This document shows positions 24,600 through 36,517 of a DNA stretch of 64,000 bases, one piece after another. The DNA is from Hyparrhenia diplandra. Its lineage: Eukaryota > Streptophyta > Magnoliopsida > Poales > Poaceae. The position numbers were made by a program, and so were the translations under genes. The first letter of the stretch is position 1, and each line of letters starts with the position of its first letter. The notes beneath the pieces are model-generated. The model was not told the DNA's origin, ran no database searches, and saw only the letters and a list, made by a program, of their open reading frames with translations. The stretch spans positions 1 to 64,000 of the forward strand of contig JADLZK010012216.1 in the NCBI GenBank assembly GCA_015847255.1, read 5' to 3'.

Positions 24600-26882
24600 T
24601 ACAAATCAAGGGTGCAGGCAGTTGGAAACCTCCGTGAATCCGTGATGCCTCGCCTCGGCGCGGCCGTGGACCCAACAACACCCAACCCCAAGCAAGCAAA
24701 CGCAACCGCGGCGAGCGAGCATAAAGCCGACCAACGCTGCGGAGCAGTCAATGGGAAAAGGCACTCGGCTCCGGCGTGCTGCGGCCGCAGGGAACAGCGC
24801 GGCGCTGCGTGCCCGTGCCCGAGCCCGACCCCGTCCTAGCCATCATCCATCGGCGGCTATAGGGAAGGCAAGCGGCAGCAGGCCTACTAGGCGAGCCAGC
24901 CGAGCCGGCGGGTGCCCGGGCGAGGGAGCAAAGCGGCACGCTGCACGGGCCTCCCCTGCCGAACCAAGCAGCGAGCCGAACCCGAGCCGTGTTGTCGTCG
25001 TCCCGTGTCTAGTTGCGTTGCCCGCGGCGCTGGCGCTGGCGCTGCGTGGGCGCGTGATTGTGTCCGTCGGCGCGCGTGGCCTTTTGGCAGGTCCGAGCAG
25101 GCCACGCCGGCCGGCCGCCTCGTGTCGCAGTTATTTCAGGCCGTCTCGCTCGCCTCCCTCTTCTTTTTTCTCGTGCCTGACGTGCTGCGCTTGCGCGCGG
25201 GGACCGAGACGCGACCGGATGATTGTGTCCCGCAGGCTGCCGCCTGGCCTGCTGCCGCCCCGGCCCCGTCACGTCCGTCGCACGCTCTCTGAGGAATATC
25301 TATCCTAGAGTAACGTATCGCCTGCATGCCGTGCCGGGACCGGGACGGACGCCTCGGCCGCTGCATGCGGCCGGCCATCTCCGGTGACGCCCGCCGCGGG
25401 TGGCTGGACGGATGCCCGGCCGTCGTCTGCCGCCCTCGGTTCCGTTGGGTTGGGCTACGTTCGTTATTAGGCTCGTTGCCCGAGACCAATAGGATGGAGA
25501 ACCAACCTGTGGAAAAGATGTGGAAAAGATCGCGCTCTTCTCGCGAAAGGCCGGGTCGGCCGCAGAAAGTTGGCTTTGGCTTCCCCGTGGCTTTGCTTGT
25601 GTGCGTGCTTGCCTGCCTGCCTGCCTCTTTTTGTCCCAACTAAACTCGTTTGCGTTGCGCCCGGCCATCGTCGTGGCCTAGTACAGCGTCTTGTCAGGCG
25701 AGATCCAGCCGCTGGCTCGTGACGCTGTCGAGCTTTTGCTCAGCACCTCGAGCCTGTCTCCGTAATGATCCAGCACATTTTTTCAGCCACCAAATCTCTC
25801 TCGACGTACTCTACCACGCTTCTAATCTAAGTAAGGTTTAATGAACACCATTGCTTTGTAGGAGTAATATACTGGTTGGAATAGCTAGTTTACTATCGTT
25901 TGTGGGCAGTGAGACTGACTGATGGATGGATGGATCACATTCACATCGTGGAGTGTGAATCGGAGGAGGTGGTGATGATCGATGCCACCACCAGCAGCAG
26001 CCACCACACACACCACCACAACCGAGCCGATCAAGAGCGCGACGTGCTCATGGGGTTGGGGCCCGCGTGCGCTTGAGATCATCGCCACGCCATTATGATG
26101 CGAGTACCATGCGGCTTTTCCGCCCCGCAGGAACCGTCAAGATTTCCTAGAAAGCATGCTCGCCTTTTCCTCGGCCGAAAAAAGAGCGAGATTGTAGCAT
26201 CACACGAAAAAACAATTGCCGTCCGTCCCTCACGTACGATTAATTACTTGAGCTGTGCACCAGCTAGCAACACGCATGTGACGTGATTATATTGCCGATA
26301 GGTAGACCCCGTTGGCGCAGGGATAACGGTAAAGCGCCTGTTAATCCGATATTGCTTTTGCTTAATTAATAGGTTTCCCATTCAAGGATATAGAGCATAT
26401 GATGATTAGGCGTAGCTACTTACTGACATTTGAGTAGTGTTTTTTTTTTTTTTTAAATTAACTTACTAGGGTCTCGAGTCTTGACAATGAAAACTCCTCA
26501 TCTTTTTGCTTAATGAAAAACTCTCTTCCGCATGATCAAAAAAAAAAAAAAAAAAAAAAAAACTCCTCCTAGTAGCTAACTGAAGAGAGTACTATATGTT
26601 AACTTGTTTTACGGCTCCTTCCATTGTTTAACTCTTTTAACTTTGACAATCAATATATAAAGTATAATTTTTGAACAAAAAAATATATAAAAGGATTATG
26701 TAGATGCAAAATGTAAGATAAGTTACACAAATCGTCATTAAAAAAACAGTTACTTAGCTTAGCACTTTAGCATGGTCGTAATTTTAATCGGATCAGTTAG
26801 CTAGGGCCGGGTATTTGGCTCGTGGAAGAACCACCTCATTCACGTGTTCTTTCCACGGCTCCTGGAGTACTAATTATAGTTT
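24600..26882. other. intergenic; GC-rich block 24640-25640
   Basis: 24640-25640 is GC-rich with overlapping frames on both strands and no recognisable protein, so no gene is called. 25640-26880 is AT-richer with poly-T (26441-26455) and poly-A (26538-26561) runs. Confidence 0.4.
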
Positions 26883-28205
26883 ACTAGGAAATATGCCCGT
26901 GCGTTGTCACGGGTAACAAAATTTTATTTGATTCAATGTTTACACTTAAAATTATAAAGCTATGTAATTATTTGTTTATGCCAAAACCGTATTTTTGCAT
27001 GCTATGCTCTAGCCGTAGGCCACACCGCCAAAGATTATTTTTGCACCTCCGTATCATAATAGCATGCCATCTTTTTGGTCTTAAGGACTGTTCGGCTGAT
27101 AAGACAACTACTATTTTATTGTAAGAGAAAAAATATTGTACCATGACTGAAAGTTTAAGCAAATAGAAAGCTTTTTCCAGGATGAGCTGATGCCATCAAG
27201 CCCATTCACTTAATATTATCTTGAGCCAATAAAACATAATCATTGATTTGTACAATCGTCTGATTATGAAGTGTTTTGTGTCAGCTTGTTGTTCTTATAT
27301 CGTATCTATATATAAGATGGGAACCTTGTATTTCTTTTTATTCTCTTCCTTCTCTAATCTCTGTTTGCACGTCGTATTAGAGACCCATGCCGTGACGTGG
27401 TGACTGCTGGGCAAGCGGAAGAAAAAAAAAAGTAAAAAGAAAAAAAGATGGCAGAAATTTGGGTCTTTATATAGATTTCTCGCTACGATGCATTTGGTAG
27501 AAATAATTTGTACTACTAAATTTTGAATGTTAAAACACCATAGGAGAAGTCTAATATTCTGGTTGTAAATGCACTTCCTAGATATTTTATAACAAAATTA
27601 GATGTTGTCATACTACCATATATTGGTATAGTTTTCTATGATCTTGCTCAAAATTAGAGAAATCTTATTAGTATTCATTTTTTTGACAGTTCGCTGCTCC
27701 GGCTCTTGGCGGCGGTCCGCCCAGCCATGGCCCATGGGGCGTCCGTCCCGCAGCTCCCGCCTAGCCCAGGCTAAATCCGTGCAAAACTAAGGAAAGCGTT
27801 TCTGACGCGATTCACGTGCGGAACGGATCCGTTTCTTTGGCCGCTCATCGCCTTCGCGTGCGGCGTCTGGCATCACGAGGTGAGGCGACCGCCATCGAGT
27901 GCTTCAAGGCCGACTCCTGTTTACCAGACGACGTCATGCTTGCTTTGTTCCGCTTCCATGTCTGTTCATCGACCTCAGGAACCATCTCGACCACGAGATA
28001 GACTGGTATATAAATGAGCGGTAGTCGGGGGTCACCAAAGTTCTAGTAGAACACGGAGTCCAGTAAACAGGAGGCGGACAAAACGGACCAGCAGAAATTT
28101 TCCCTAAGACACCGGGCCGATCGGGACTCGGGAACGGAAGAGGTGAAAGAAACCGATGATGAAAAAAAAAAAATAGCAGAAATTTTTTCATGCTTTAATA
28201 GTAGG
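26883..28205. repeat. dispersed repeat with GCCCGTGCGTTG terminus
   Basis: Begins with AATATGCCCGTGCGTTGTCACGGG, a self-complementary motif very common in grass genomes, and ends near TTTAATAGTAGGTATAGAT, a motif I associate with the same family. Class not established: no transposase and no clear target duplication. The SINE lies at its right edge. Boundaries are approximate. Confidence 0.35.
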
Positions 28206-28218
28206 TATAGATATGATA

Positions 28219-28519
28219 GCGAATTGGCTTGTAGTCCAATGGTAGGACGGTCCCGGTGGGGACGCTACCCACCGGGGTTCAAATCGCGGTGCTCGCGACC
28301 TTTTCTACGGGATTTTCCCGGGATTTTCGGCGTTATGCATTAAGTGGTAAGCGGCGTTCCGTCGACGACGAGGCGCCAATGGTGACTTCGAGAATCTCCG
28401 GATCTGCCGGGTGCTCGGTCGCCCGGAGGTGCTCATAGGGGTAGGGTTTGCGTGACGTGTGTTCATAGGGGTGAGTGTGCGTGCGTGTTGTGAGTGTCTG
28501 CGTTGTCTTGTGTCATACT

Positions 28520-28548
<29 letters not shown>
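28219..28548 (+). mobile_element. tRNA-derived SINE (Au-type)
   Basis: The head has an RNA polymerase III A box (TAGTCCAATGG, 28232-28242) and B box (GGTTCAAATCG, 28276-28286). The tail region CATAGGGGTGAGTGTGCGTG is characteristic of the grass Au SINE family, and it ends in a run of about 25 A. A 13-bp duplication TATAGATATGATA flanks it exactly (28206-28218, 28549-28561), the mark of LINE-driven insertion. Confidence 0.88.
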
Positions 28549-28551
<3 letters not shown>

Positions 28552-28561
28552 AGATATGATA

Positions 28562-29130
28562 AGGTTACCATAAATCGACCCATCTTGACTTCTAGAGAGA
28601 CAGAGATAACAAAAGTTCAGGATTAAATACAACCGATAAAAATTAATATTTGTGCTATCTCTCTTTGCCGGCCACAATTTGCGGTTGTGTGATGAGCTTT
28701 TCATTTACTCTATATGTTTCTTCGTCCATATCTCTAGTCTTTTTTTTCTCTGCATGGCACCTAGCTCGGTGCGTGTTTGGTTTTTTTTTTAAGAAAAAGT
28801 GATAAGTGTGGAAATTACCTACCTCAAAGTGTATTGGCTCATGTTGCGGTGCATGTCTCGTGATGTTACGGATCCTAGTTTTTTTTTTTTTTTTTTACTT
28901 TGAGTCCAAGCATGCTGACGTGCACTTAGCTAGCATTTGATGCTTGCATCTCAAATAGCTATAGGCTCAGCGAAAACCAACTCCTCAAGACCTCCACGCC
29001 GCTCCACCTCGGGTCCCTCCCTTCTTCCCCTCGGGCGACCTTGCCGGTGGCGAGAGGGGTAGGGAGGCCCTCAATCGATAGATTCAGTACTTTTTCCACT
29101 TCTAGCTGTTTTTTCTTCCTTTGTTGCCTA
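28562..29130. other. intergenic, no gene recognised
   Basis: AT-rich with poly-T runs (28781, 28880-28896). No gene. Confidence 0.4.
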
Positions 29131-29707
29131 TATGGCCTTGCCCATAGTGGTAGCCTACCTCAGTTGCTCTGCCACCGCTCAGGTTAGTATGAATAAAATA
29201 AATCCGCGTCCTCACCCCTCTCGCCCCTTCCCCCGCCGCGCGGATCTCCCGTCCTCCCCCTCCATCTCGCCAGATCCGCGCTGCTACGCCTCCACAGCAC
29301 GCCTCCGTCTCCACCTCCGCTTTGCAGCCAGCTCTACGGCAGATACAGTGCAACCAGACAATAGTACATCTGGTGTTGGCCCGATGTCTTCGCCTCCACC
29401 TGGGATTCGACCTGCAACTCCTTCGTCTACCTCCGGTGACGGGTTTCCACCTACTCTTCGGTCGTCCGGTGTGCTCTTCCTCGACTCCGTCGACCCTCCT
29501 TCAAGCGACGCATCGCGCGGTTTTCCATCTGGGTGTATGCGTCATGGACGCCCCTACGGCCACTGCCGGCGATCTCGCCGTCGCCGATGCCTTCAATGTA
29601 CTAGCTGTTCTTATCCGGTCTGTGGACCTCTGTAATTTTGGTCTTCTTCGAGGACCTTGCTGTAATATGGCTGCTTAACTATTAATATATTTGTAGTTGT
29701 CAAAAAA
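29131..29707 (+). mobile_element. probable LINE 3' end or retroposed sequence
   Basis: GC-rich sequence ending GCTTAACTATTAATATATTTG and then an A-rich tail. The AATATATTTG-plus-poly-A ending resembles plant non-LTR elements. Open frames in the interior are not recognisable. The start is arbitrary. Confidence 0.35.
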
Positions 29708-29744
29708 ATTGGTATAGATTTTAAATCCCCACACTCTTATACTC

Positions 29745-30147
29745 TTACTACACAGAAATTGTTGTCTAAACACCCTTATCATCATCGTGTATTAAATAAC
29801 TGACGGTGAAACTTTTGTGAGAAACAGTTTCACCGTTATAAATTACCCTCCTAAGTACTAGCAGTGAATCTCTTATCAGTAGTGAAAGTGGGCAATTTAT
29901 AACGTGGGCAAATATTTGACGGTTAAATAATCGACGGAGAAACTCTTATACTCTCACTACACAGAAATGGTAACGACAAATATGGGTATGCCTTACTGTG
30001 CGTTATTTTTCATAAAAAGTGAAGGTGGGCAATTTATATAAAAATATAGCGGGTTCATTTGCATTATCCTCCGATAGATAAATGTGGATAATTTGGGCCT
30101 AAACTTAGGAGGGTAATTTTAGGTGCAAATTTAGGGGCTTGTTTCGT
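29745..30147. mobile_element. two CACTA-like left ends
   Basis: ACTACACAGAAAT occurs at 29748 and CACTACACAGAAATGG at 29955, resembling CACTA termini with similar following sequence. No matching right ends were found, so these are fragments. Confidence 0.35.
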
Positions 30148-31220
30148 CACTACTACTAAAATGAACTTCCGTGACGGTTTTTTATTTTTCCGTGGCGATT
30201 TTTAGAACCGCCACGCAGCCTAGGGTCACCGAAAATAGATCCATTTTTTCGTGGCGGTTTTCGGCACCCAAAAAGACCGCCACCGAAAATCCGAAAAAAA
30301 AGAAAAATCCAAATCCTAACCCTAATGGGCCTAGATCCGGTGGCGGCCCGCATCTCGGGCCCATTAGGGTTAGGGCGCCGCCGTCGCCGATCCGCCACGG
30401 GGGAGGAGCTCGGGCCGCCGGATCCGCCGGAGAAGGAGGAGCCGCCAGCCGGGGCGCCGCCCGGGCTGACGACGCCGTGCATCGCACCGCCACTTTCGCC
30501 CGAGGAGCTCGGGCCGCCCGGATCCGCGCGGTGGAGGTGGAGTTGCCGCCGGATCCGCCGGAGAAGGAGGGAGCCGCCGCCGGTCGCCCGCTGGACGACG
30601 CCACGACCGCCGCCGCCGGAAGAGCTCGGGCGGCCGGATCGGCCGGGAGAAGGAGGAGGAGCCGCCGCCGCCGCCGCGCCTAAGACCGCCGCTCGCGAGG
30701 AGGAGCTTGGGCGCGGATCCGCGCGGTGGAGGTGGAATCGCCACCGGATCCAGCGCGGTGGAGGAGGAGGGAGGCCGCCGCCGTGCCCGAGACTACCTTC
30801 GCCGGAGCTCGGGTGGGCGCCATGTCCGGAGTGGAGAGGAGAGGGGGAGACCGGAGGGGAGGAGAGAGAGATCGACTAAAGCGAGAGGGGGGAGTTGGGC
30901 GAGCGAGAGGGAAGAGAAGGAGTCGGCGAGGGGTGGAAATGAGGAGTGGTTGACGATTTAGGGTTTGGGTGCTTTTATATTTTGAGGTAGAAGTGGGCTG
31001 GTATGGGCTTTGTCTATGTGGGCTTAGGGGCTCATTTTTGTGGCGGTTTTAAAAAAAACCGCCCGCGATTAATCAATTTACCGTGGCCGGTTATTAAACC
31101 TCCACGGTTAATAAAAAATAACCACTACGGTTAATAAAGGTATTAACCGTGGCGGTTTTCTTAAATGCCCGCCACGGAAAATGAATTCGAACACCACGCA
31201 AAATCAATCCTGTAGTAGTG
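30148..31220. mobile_element. complete non-autonomous CACTA element
   Basis: 1,073 bp, starting CACTACTACTAAAATG and ending CCTGTAGTAGTG. The 3-bp duplication CGT lies at both edges (30145-30147, 31221-31223). Both ends carry subterminal CCGTGGCGG / CCGCCACGG repeats (30170-30300 and 31030-31190). The middle (30320-30960) is GC-rich and open in several frames; it begins and continues as GATCCGCCGG-type repeats rather than clear protein. No transposase. Mobilisation would need a CACTA transposase from elsewhere. Confidence 0.9.
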
Positions 31221-31401
31221 CGTTGAATTCTTATAATGACAATGGTGGGTAGTTTTCAAGAAATCGTATTAAATTCAATTATTAATTTTTATGATGATGA
31301 TTAAAAATCTATTTATAAATACCAAATATTTTTTGAATTTTGTGAGAAGCTGAGAATCAATGTGGTTCCACTATTGGAGGGTCTCTAAACTGTAATACAT
31401 A

Positions 31402-31666
31402 CTCCCTCCATACCAAAAAATTTGACGTTTAAGAGAGCGACACGGTTTCTAAAAACACAACTTTGACCTATTGTTATTATAAAAATATTTATCGAATATT
31501 GATACATGTATACTTTTATGAAAGTATTTTGCAAGCCAAATCTATTCATATAGTTTTCACATTTGCAAACTCAACAACTTAAAAGTTATTGATGATTCAA
31601 ATTCTCAATGTTTGACCCAAACCTTATTACGAGCGTCAAGTTTTTTTTTTTTTGGTACCGAGGGAG
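31402..31666. mobile_element. complete Stowaway-type MITE
   Basis: Starts CTCCCTCCATACCAAAAAA and ends TTTTTTGGTACCGAGGGAG, with TA on both sides (31400-31401, 31667-31668). Same family as 9100-9359 and 23557-23781. Confidence 0.88.
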
Positions 31667-31668
31667 TA

Positions 31669-32146
31669 TTAAGATAAGATCTTAGTGTTAGTAACCTTTT
31701 CTTCCAATACTTTAGCTAAGCACATATATGTAACCTGTTTGATTAGCTAGAGCCTCAGGTTACAATGAGATCATACATCTAAAGTCTATAACTATAAATA
31801 CACTCAATCTTGAAAAACGCGCGCAATGGCGTGGTCTCAAAAAAATAAATACACCCAATCACCATTAGGTGTAATCTTGTCAAGCACAAAATATGCTTTG
31901 ACGCCTGTCACGTACTTGTATATAAAAAGAACACGCATGGTTCATTGGTTCTTCCCCTTTCTATGCGTGAGATATAGCTGCAACTACAATGACTCGAGAA
32001 TGGAGTCTCCAGAGTACTTTTATACTTTTAATTTCCCATGTACTAGCATGAGCATTATTACATTGTGATATTGTTTTTAAACAGATTCAGGTAAAGAAAT
32101 CTTTCGCTGCGTGCCCGTGTGACGACGAGCCAGCCGAGTACAAAGA
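31669..32146. other. intergenic, no gene recognised
   Basis: AT-rich; probably holds the 3' untranslated sequence of ndhL. No gene. Confidence 0.4.
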
Positions 32147-33658
32147 TCACGGCTTCACCGGCGGGTATCTGCCAGTTCGCTTATAGTCGTCTATAGGCGG
32201 GTATCTGTCTTTGAACAGCGGCGTGCCCTCCTTTGGCGTGGACCAAGGGTACTTCATGGTCGGATCCCTCGGGAACTTCCTGAAGTTGACGAATGGCGCC
32301 CACAACATCAGCCTGAAAACACACAGGTATTTGATACTCACAAAATGAAACCGAAACCAATCTGTTGTTTTTCCTATTGGGAATAAACCAAACCGAAGAA
32401 TTCAGATAGTACGAGTAGTAATAGGTTGCAGGAAGATGCCATGAATTTTGAGCTTTTAATTAGTTGACCAGGCAAGCAAAATAACTTGACTCTGCTAGAC
32501 CAATGAAAACTGAGGCAGCTTGGGAGGAAAGCTTGGCCTTGTCCTGTGCGGCTATAAGCCAACAGATCACTTGGATTCAGAGCATCTACAACCTACAGAA
32601 CTAGTAGCACTAGAATAGCTAATGTGCCATTCTGTAGTAATCCAAAATCAACACGTTTTTAGATGCCTGTGGCTGAATCCGGGATGTTTGTTTTCTACTG
32701 TCCTGACATTGGACACATCCTGTAACATTGGAACATGTTTCTGTGTATTTGATACTGTAAAAGTGTCACGCAAGATGGACTGTTGGAAGAGAATCAGGGA
32801 GCAGGTACACTGACCCTGGGAAGAAGAGGTAGGTGAACATGAACTGCAGGTACGTCTCAAGAATTTGCGCTTGAACCACCTCAGCCTCATCCAGTTCATG
32901 ATCAGCGGCTGCACACAAAAACACACATGCACACTTGTTACTCAATCAGCGGCATGCAGTGGCCAGATGAAGTCGCTTCGAGAGCAAATAACCAAGAGCT
33001 GAGTAGCTGACGCACAGGAGCGACGAATAGGTAGAAGACGGCGAACACCGCGATCGGCGGCAGGATCCCTAGGATATCGAGGTCCTCCTCCCCGGTCACC
33101 GTCGCCAGCGCCGCCGGCGCCTCAACCTACACAACAGTATTACAGCATTTACAACGTCACGTTCGATCTGATCGTGGAATAGTATAGGAGCGTCCAGTCA
33201 AGCTGCAGGATCATGTGGAATTTAGCGAGAGATTCGTGTACATACAGCTGCCCAGACGGCGCCGCACTGCAACACCGTGGCCAGCTTCTGCAGCTGCGAG
33301 CTCTGTTGCTCCGACGTCGCCGGCGCCGCTGGCTGCATGCGCGTTCGTCGTCGGAGAAGCAAACAGGGAAACAAAACCAAGAGCGTGGACGATCAGACGC
33401 CGCGGGAATTGTTGGTCGGTGGGGGGTGAGAGGCGGTAGCAACCAAACCAAGATTGGTAGCCATGGATGGACCTTGTCATGGGGGAGGCAGAGGAGCCTG
33501 AACTTGGCGGTGCTGGAGCTGGCCGACGACTGCTGCTGCGCCTGTGGCGAGGCCGCGAAGGTCGCTCGCCGCTTGGGTAGCTTCTGCCGACAGGGAGGAG
33601 GCGGGGAGGAGGAGGCCGCCGGGGAGAGGAGGCGCCATGAGGCGGCGGCGGTGTCCAT
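32147..33658 (-). CDS. ndhL: NDH-L, chloroplast NAD(P)H dehydrogenase-like complex subunit L
   Basis: Five exons: 33658-33473, 33332-33246, 33126-33016, 32908-32815, 32312-32147, all with GT-AG introns. NDH-L (CRR23 in Arabidopsis) is a nuclear-encoded thylakoid subunit of the chloroplast NDH complex, which drives cyclic electron flow around photosystem I. The N-terminus (MDTAAASWRLL, Ser/Ala/Arg-rich) is a plausible transit peptide. One hydrophobic span is ILGILPPIAVFAVFYLFVAP; after it comes the family signature PLIMNWMRLRWFKRKF. A second hydrophobic span is split by the last intron, followed by LMLWAPFVNFRKFPRDPTMK. In exon 4, at about 32857, one base is missing. The frame leaves the expected KFLETYLQF and only returns to the family sequence if one base is added; with it the protein would be about 214 residues. 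The start is the only in-frame ATG before the transit region. Confidence 0.93.
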
Positions 33659-34408
33659 TCTGTGGACACGCGGAGGCGAAGGCTTTCTTTCCTTCGGTAC
33701 GGTTTCCACGGCAGCCGTGGCGCGCGCGTCTTATCTGAAATCTGGAATTCTGGATAGATGACGCTTTGGTGGTATGTGGCACTCAAGAATTTGGCCTATC
33801 TGGACCGTTGGATAGGGATTCAATGGATGGAACCAGTTGACTTTACTTCGTCTCATGCGTCTTTAGTAGGCGGGCTGTCCATTCCATTCAGCATAACATG
33901 TTTTTCGCACACCTGATGATTTACATTTACCTCCAGTAAGAAGAAGCAGCAGCTCAGAGCAAGTTAATGATTTTGCCGGCGATCAGCTGTTTCCTCGTGC
34001 CAGGTCACTTGTAGTCGAAATTAGCAAACACTAGTATAATAGACTAGCTAGCTGCATCGACTATAAGGAATATTCAAATATTTATTGTTTGCATGGCCTG
34101 CGTATGAGATTAAGAGAGAGATGAAGAAAAGCTAGCTGCGGACTTCTTTTGTCCTGTGTTTTCCCGGCGACTAATGAAGCGCCCGCTCAACTCTCTTTCT
34201 TCTTTTATCTCTCATACTTTTTGTAAAATAGCCATTCATTTAGTCGGGTGAGAAGCATTAGTGTACTTGCTCTTAGGAGTAAACGAGACGCCGTACACCT
34301 CGAGTAAGAAGAAGAAGCTTAGGAGTAAACGAGACGTCGTACAACTTGAAGATTTTCTTCCCAGAAACGATGCAGGACGGCACACAATCTAGAGCAGCTG
34401 CCGTCTAA
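33659..34408. other. upstream region of ndhL, no other gene
   Basis: Contains a repeated AGGAGTAAACGAGACG motif (34275 and 34320). No coding sequence. Confidence 0.4.
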
Positions 34409-35310
34409 CCGTGTGTTTGGATGGAGGGTTGGAGCCGACACGGATGGGTTCGACCCACTTTTTTAGTGTTTGGATGGAGGTTTGGGGACGGAGCCAACCC
34501 GAGAGGGAATATACCCTCAATATGCGGGTTGATGGATTGAGCGGTCGAAATTTGAGGAGCCGCCGCTCGGCGCCGGTCCATCTCAAGGAACTGCTCGTCC
34601 GGTGCACCGTGACCAGCGAGCTCCATGTAAGCAGGCGGCTTGGCGGCGATGGCGCATGGAGGCGGGATGGGGGCGGCGGCGGAGTTGGCTAGCGGCGAGA
34701 GCGATTCCGCCCACCGAGCCGTCTCGGTCCGAGCGCGTGTGCTCGCTATCGTGGGAGCTGGTGTGGCTGGCTTCGCGCGCTCGCCCGAGCTACGGTCCCG
34801 AGCCGCCGTCGTCGGGCCGCCACTCGCCATGGCCATGGCTGGCTCAAGGCGGATCCCGGAGCTCGTGGTGGCGGCGGATGGATGGAGATGCGGCGGTGGC
34901 GGGCTCGCGCCCGCCCGCGGCGGGCGGGCTCGCCCGAGGCCGAGCGCGCCGGCGAGCCGCCCCAGTGGAGCTTCAAGCGCCGCGGGCAACCGACGGTGGA
35001 CCGAGGATAAGATTGAAAAAAATAAAAAAGAAAAGGGGAAGGGTGGGAAAGAAAAGGGAAAATGAGAGCTTGACAGGTGAGGTCCATTGGTGACGAGATG
35101 GGACCCGCACTAACGGTGTTATTTTGCCATCCTGTCTCAGATTTTCGATTCTTTCAACCAAAACGAGAGGTTGGAGCCAACCCATCCCTAACAAAAAAAA
35201 AAAAATGAACCAAACAAAGCGAGAGGTTGGGCCGTCCCCAAAACGAGTGTTGGAGCCACTCCATCCCACTCAACCTCACCGTCCCACTCAACCTCAGACT
35301 AAACACACGG
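34409..35310. mobile_element. TIR element with GC-rich interior
   Basis: CCGTGTGTTTGGATGG on the left and CTCAGACTAAACACACGG on the right are inverted. GTTGGAGCC motifs recur in both subterminal regions. The interior (34560-35000) is GC-rich with open frames on both strands but no recognised protein; it may be captured genomic DNA. The flanks TAA and TAG do not form a clean target duplication. Confidence 0.6.
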
Positions 35311-36141
35311 TAGGAGTACCGAGTACCGACGTTGTGCTCAGTGGTTGAATCTTGTCGTTTTATTCAGCTGCTTAGACTACCCCTACGGTCCCACTGCTAC
35401 ATAACTGTCCTGAGATGATCTGACAACGGCGTTCATGTGAATTGAAACACACACCACTGAAGGAAACACAGAGCGCGTGCTGAGAACAGAGCCCTGGGCA
35501 AGCAAACACCTTGATCCTATCACTACTGTACTACTACCACGCCAAGCAACTTTTTCTGTTGCCGAGTTGACATATCAAGCGACTTACGAGCTGTGATGTG
35601 TGTGTGCTCGAGCGTGGAGGCGTCGGTCAGATCAGATGGCTCTTGCGAGGAGCAGAGCCTGGCACTCTGCCGGCGCAACAATTACCGATGGGGAGCGCTC
35701 TGCCGGGCAAGCGTGACCTGACACCTCCAGGTTTGCCGGCCTGCAGGCGCAACCAACGTTGCCAGGTGAAGTGAAGGGACTGCGGCGCTGCACCCTCCGC
35801 ACTACAGCAGCGAGACGGCTCCATTTCGCTCTTTTTCCTGTCTTTTGAGAGGCCAACAGATGAACAGAAGAGGAGGATTCACTGCAAGGCAGCAAGGCCT
35901 TCTGGTTCACCCAGTCCCCTTTCGGCCCGTCCGTCACTTAACGGGCCGGCAAAGCATCCTGTCGCACCATTGCTGCCATGAGCCCAGCACCCACCGGCCC
36001 GGCGGGCGAGAATATTCGGGCGGTACGAGAGAAAGGTCTGTCCCCGCTTGTGAAAGGCCAAGGGAAGATCCCCTCGGAATCGGCATAATCGCTCCCATTT
36101 CTTGGCGTCTCCCGGCGCGGCGCGGCGTTCACGCCAATGCC
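35311..36141. other. upstream region of the CREST-type gene
   Basis: GC-rich intergenic sequence with no gene. It contains the likely promoter of the plus-strand gene that follows. Confidence 0.35.
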
Positions 36142-36148
36142 TATTTAT
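36142..36148 (+). promoter_or_regulatory. candidate TATA box
   Basis: TATTTAT within GCCTATTTATCGGCC sits about 100 bp upstream of a good donor site (CAGCAAG|GTGGGT at 36250). This makes it a plausible core promoter for a gene whose first, non-coding exon ends at 36249. Confidence 0.4.
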
Positions 36149-36249
36149 CGGCCTCCTTGCCGGCCGATCGCGCGCGCGGCCACCCAGGCAGCGACGACCG
36201 GCGGCGAGGTCGCCGAGGTGGGCGGAGACCACGCACGGCAGCCAGCAAG

Positions 36250-36453
36250 GTGGGTTTCTACCATTCACCTTCTCTCGTATCTAACCACCTACAATCCTCC
36301 TAGCAAAGCACATTAGTTAGTTTACTTAGAATAAATGGAGGGCCTTTGTTTATCAAAAGGATATAGTACAGCTGAAGAGTGAAGATTAGTTTGAGAGATG
36401 ATTGAGCGTACTTGTTATTCTAAGTTAATCAACTGCATCTTGTCTGCATGCAG
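36250..36453 (+). other. putative intron in the 5' untranslated region
   Basis: Donor AAG|GTGGGT at 36250 and acceptor GTCTGCATGCAG at 36453 would splice a leader exon to the exon carrying the ATG at 36518. Inferred from splice motifs only. Confidence 0.4.
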
Positions 36454-36517
36454 GGCTCGAGAGCACAAGTGAAGTGCAGCGTTTCATCACTTTAGACAGG
36501 AACAAGATTAGGACAGA

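Noticed and set aside
26300..26350. tRNA-like or rRNA-like look of GTTGGCGCAGGGATAACGG
   Set aside because: It does not fold into a complete cloverleaf with a T arm and lacks a proper B box; no rRNA context.
30171..30879. Long open frames of Arg/Ala/Pro-rich sequence inside the CACTA element
   Set aside because: Open in several frames on both strands, low complexity, and built of GATCCGCCGG-type repeats; better explained by GC richness than by a gene.
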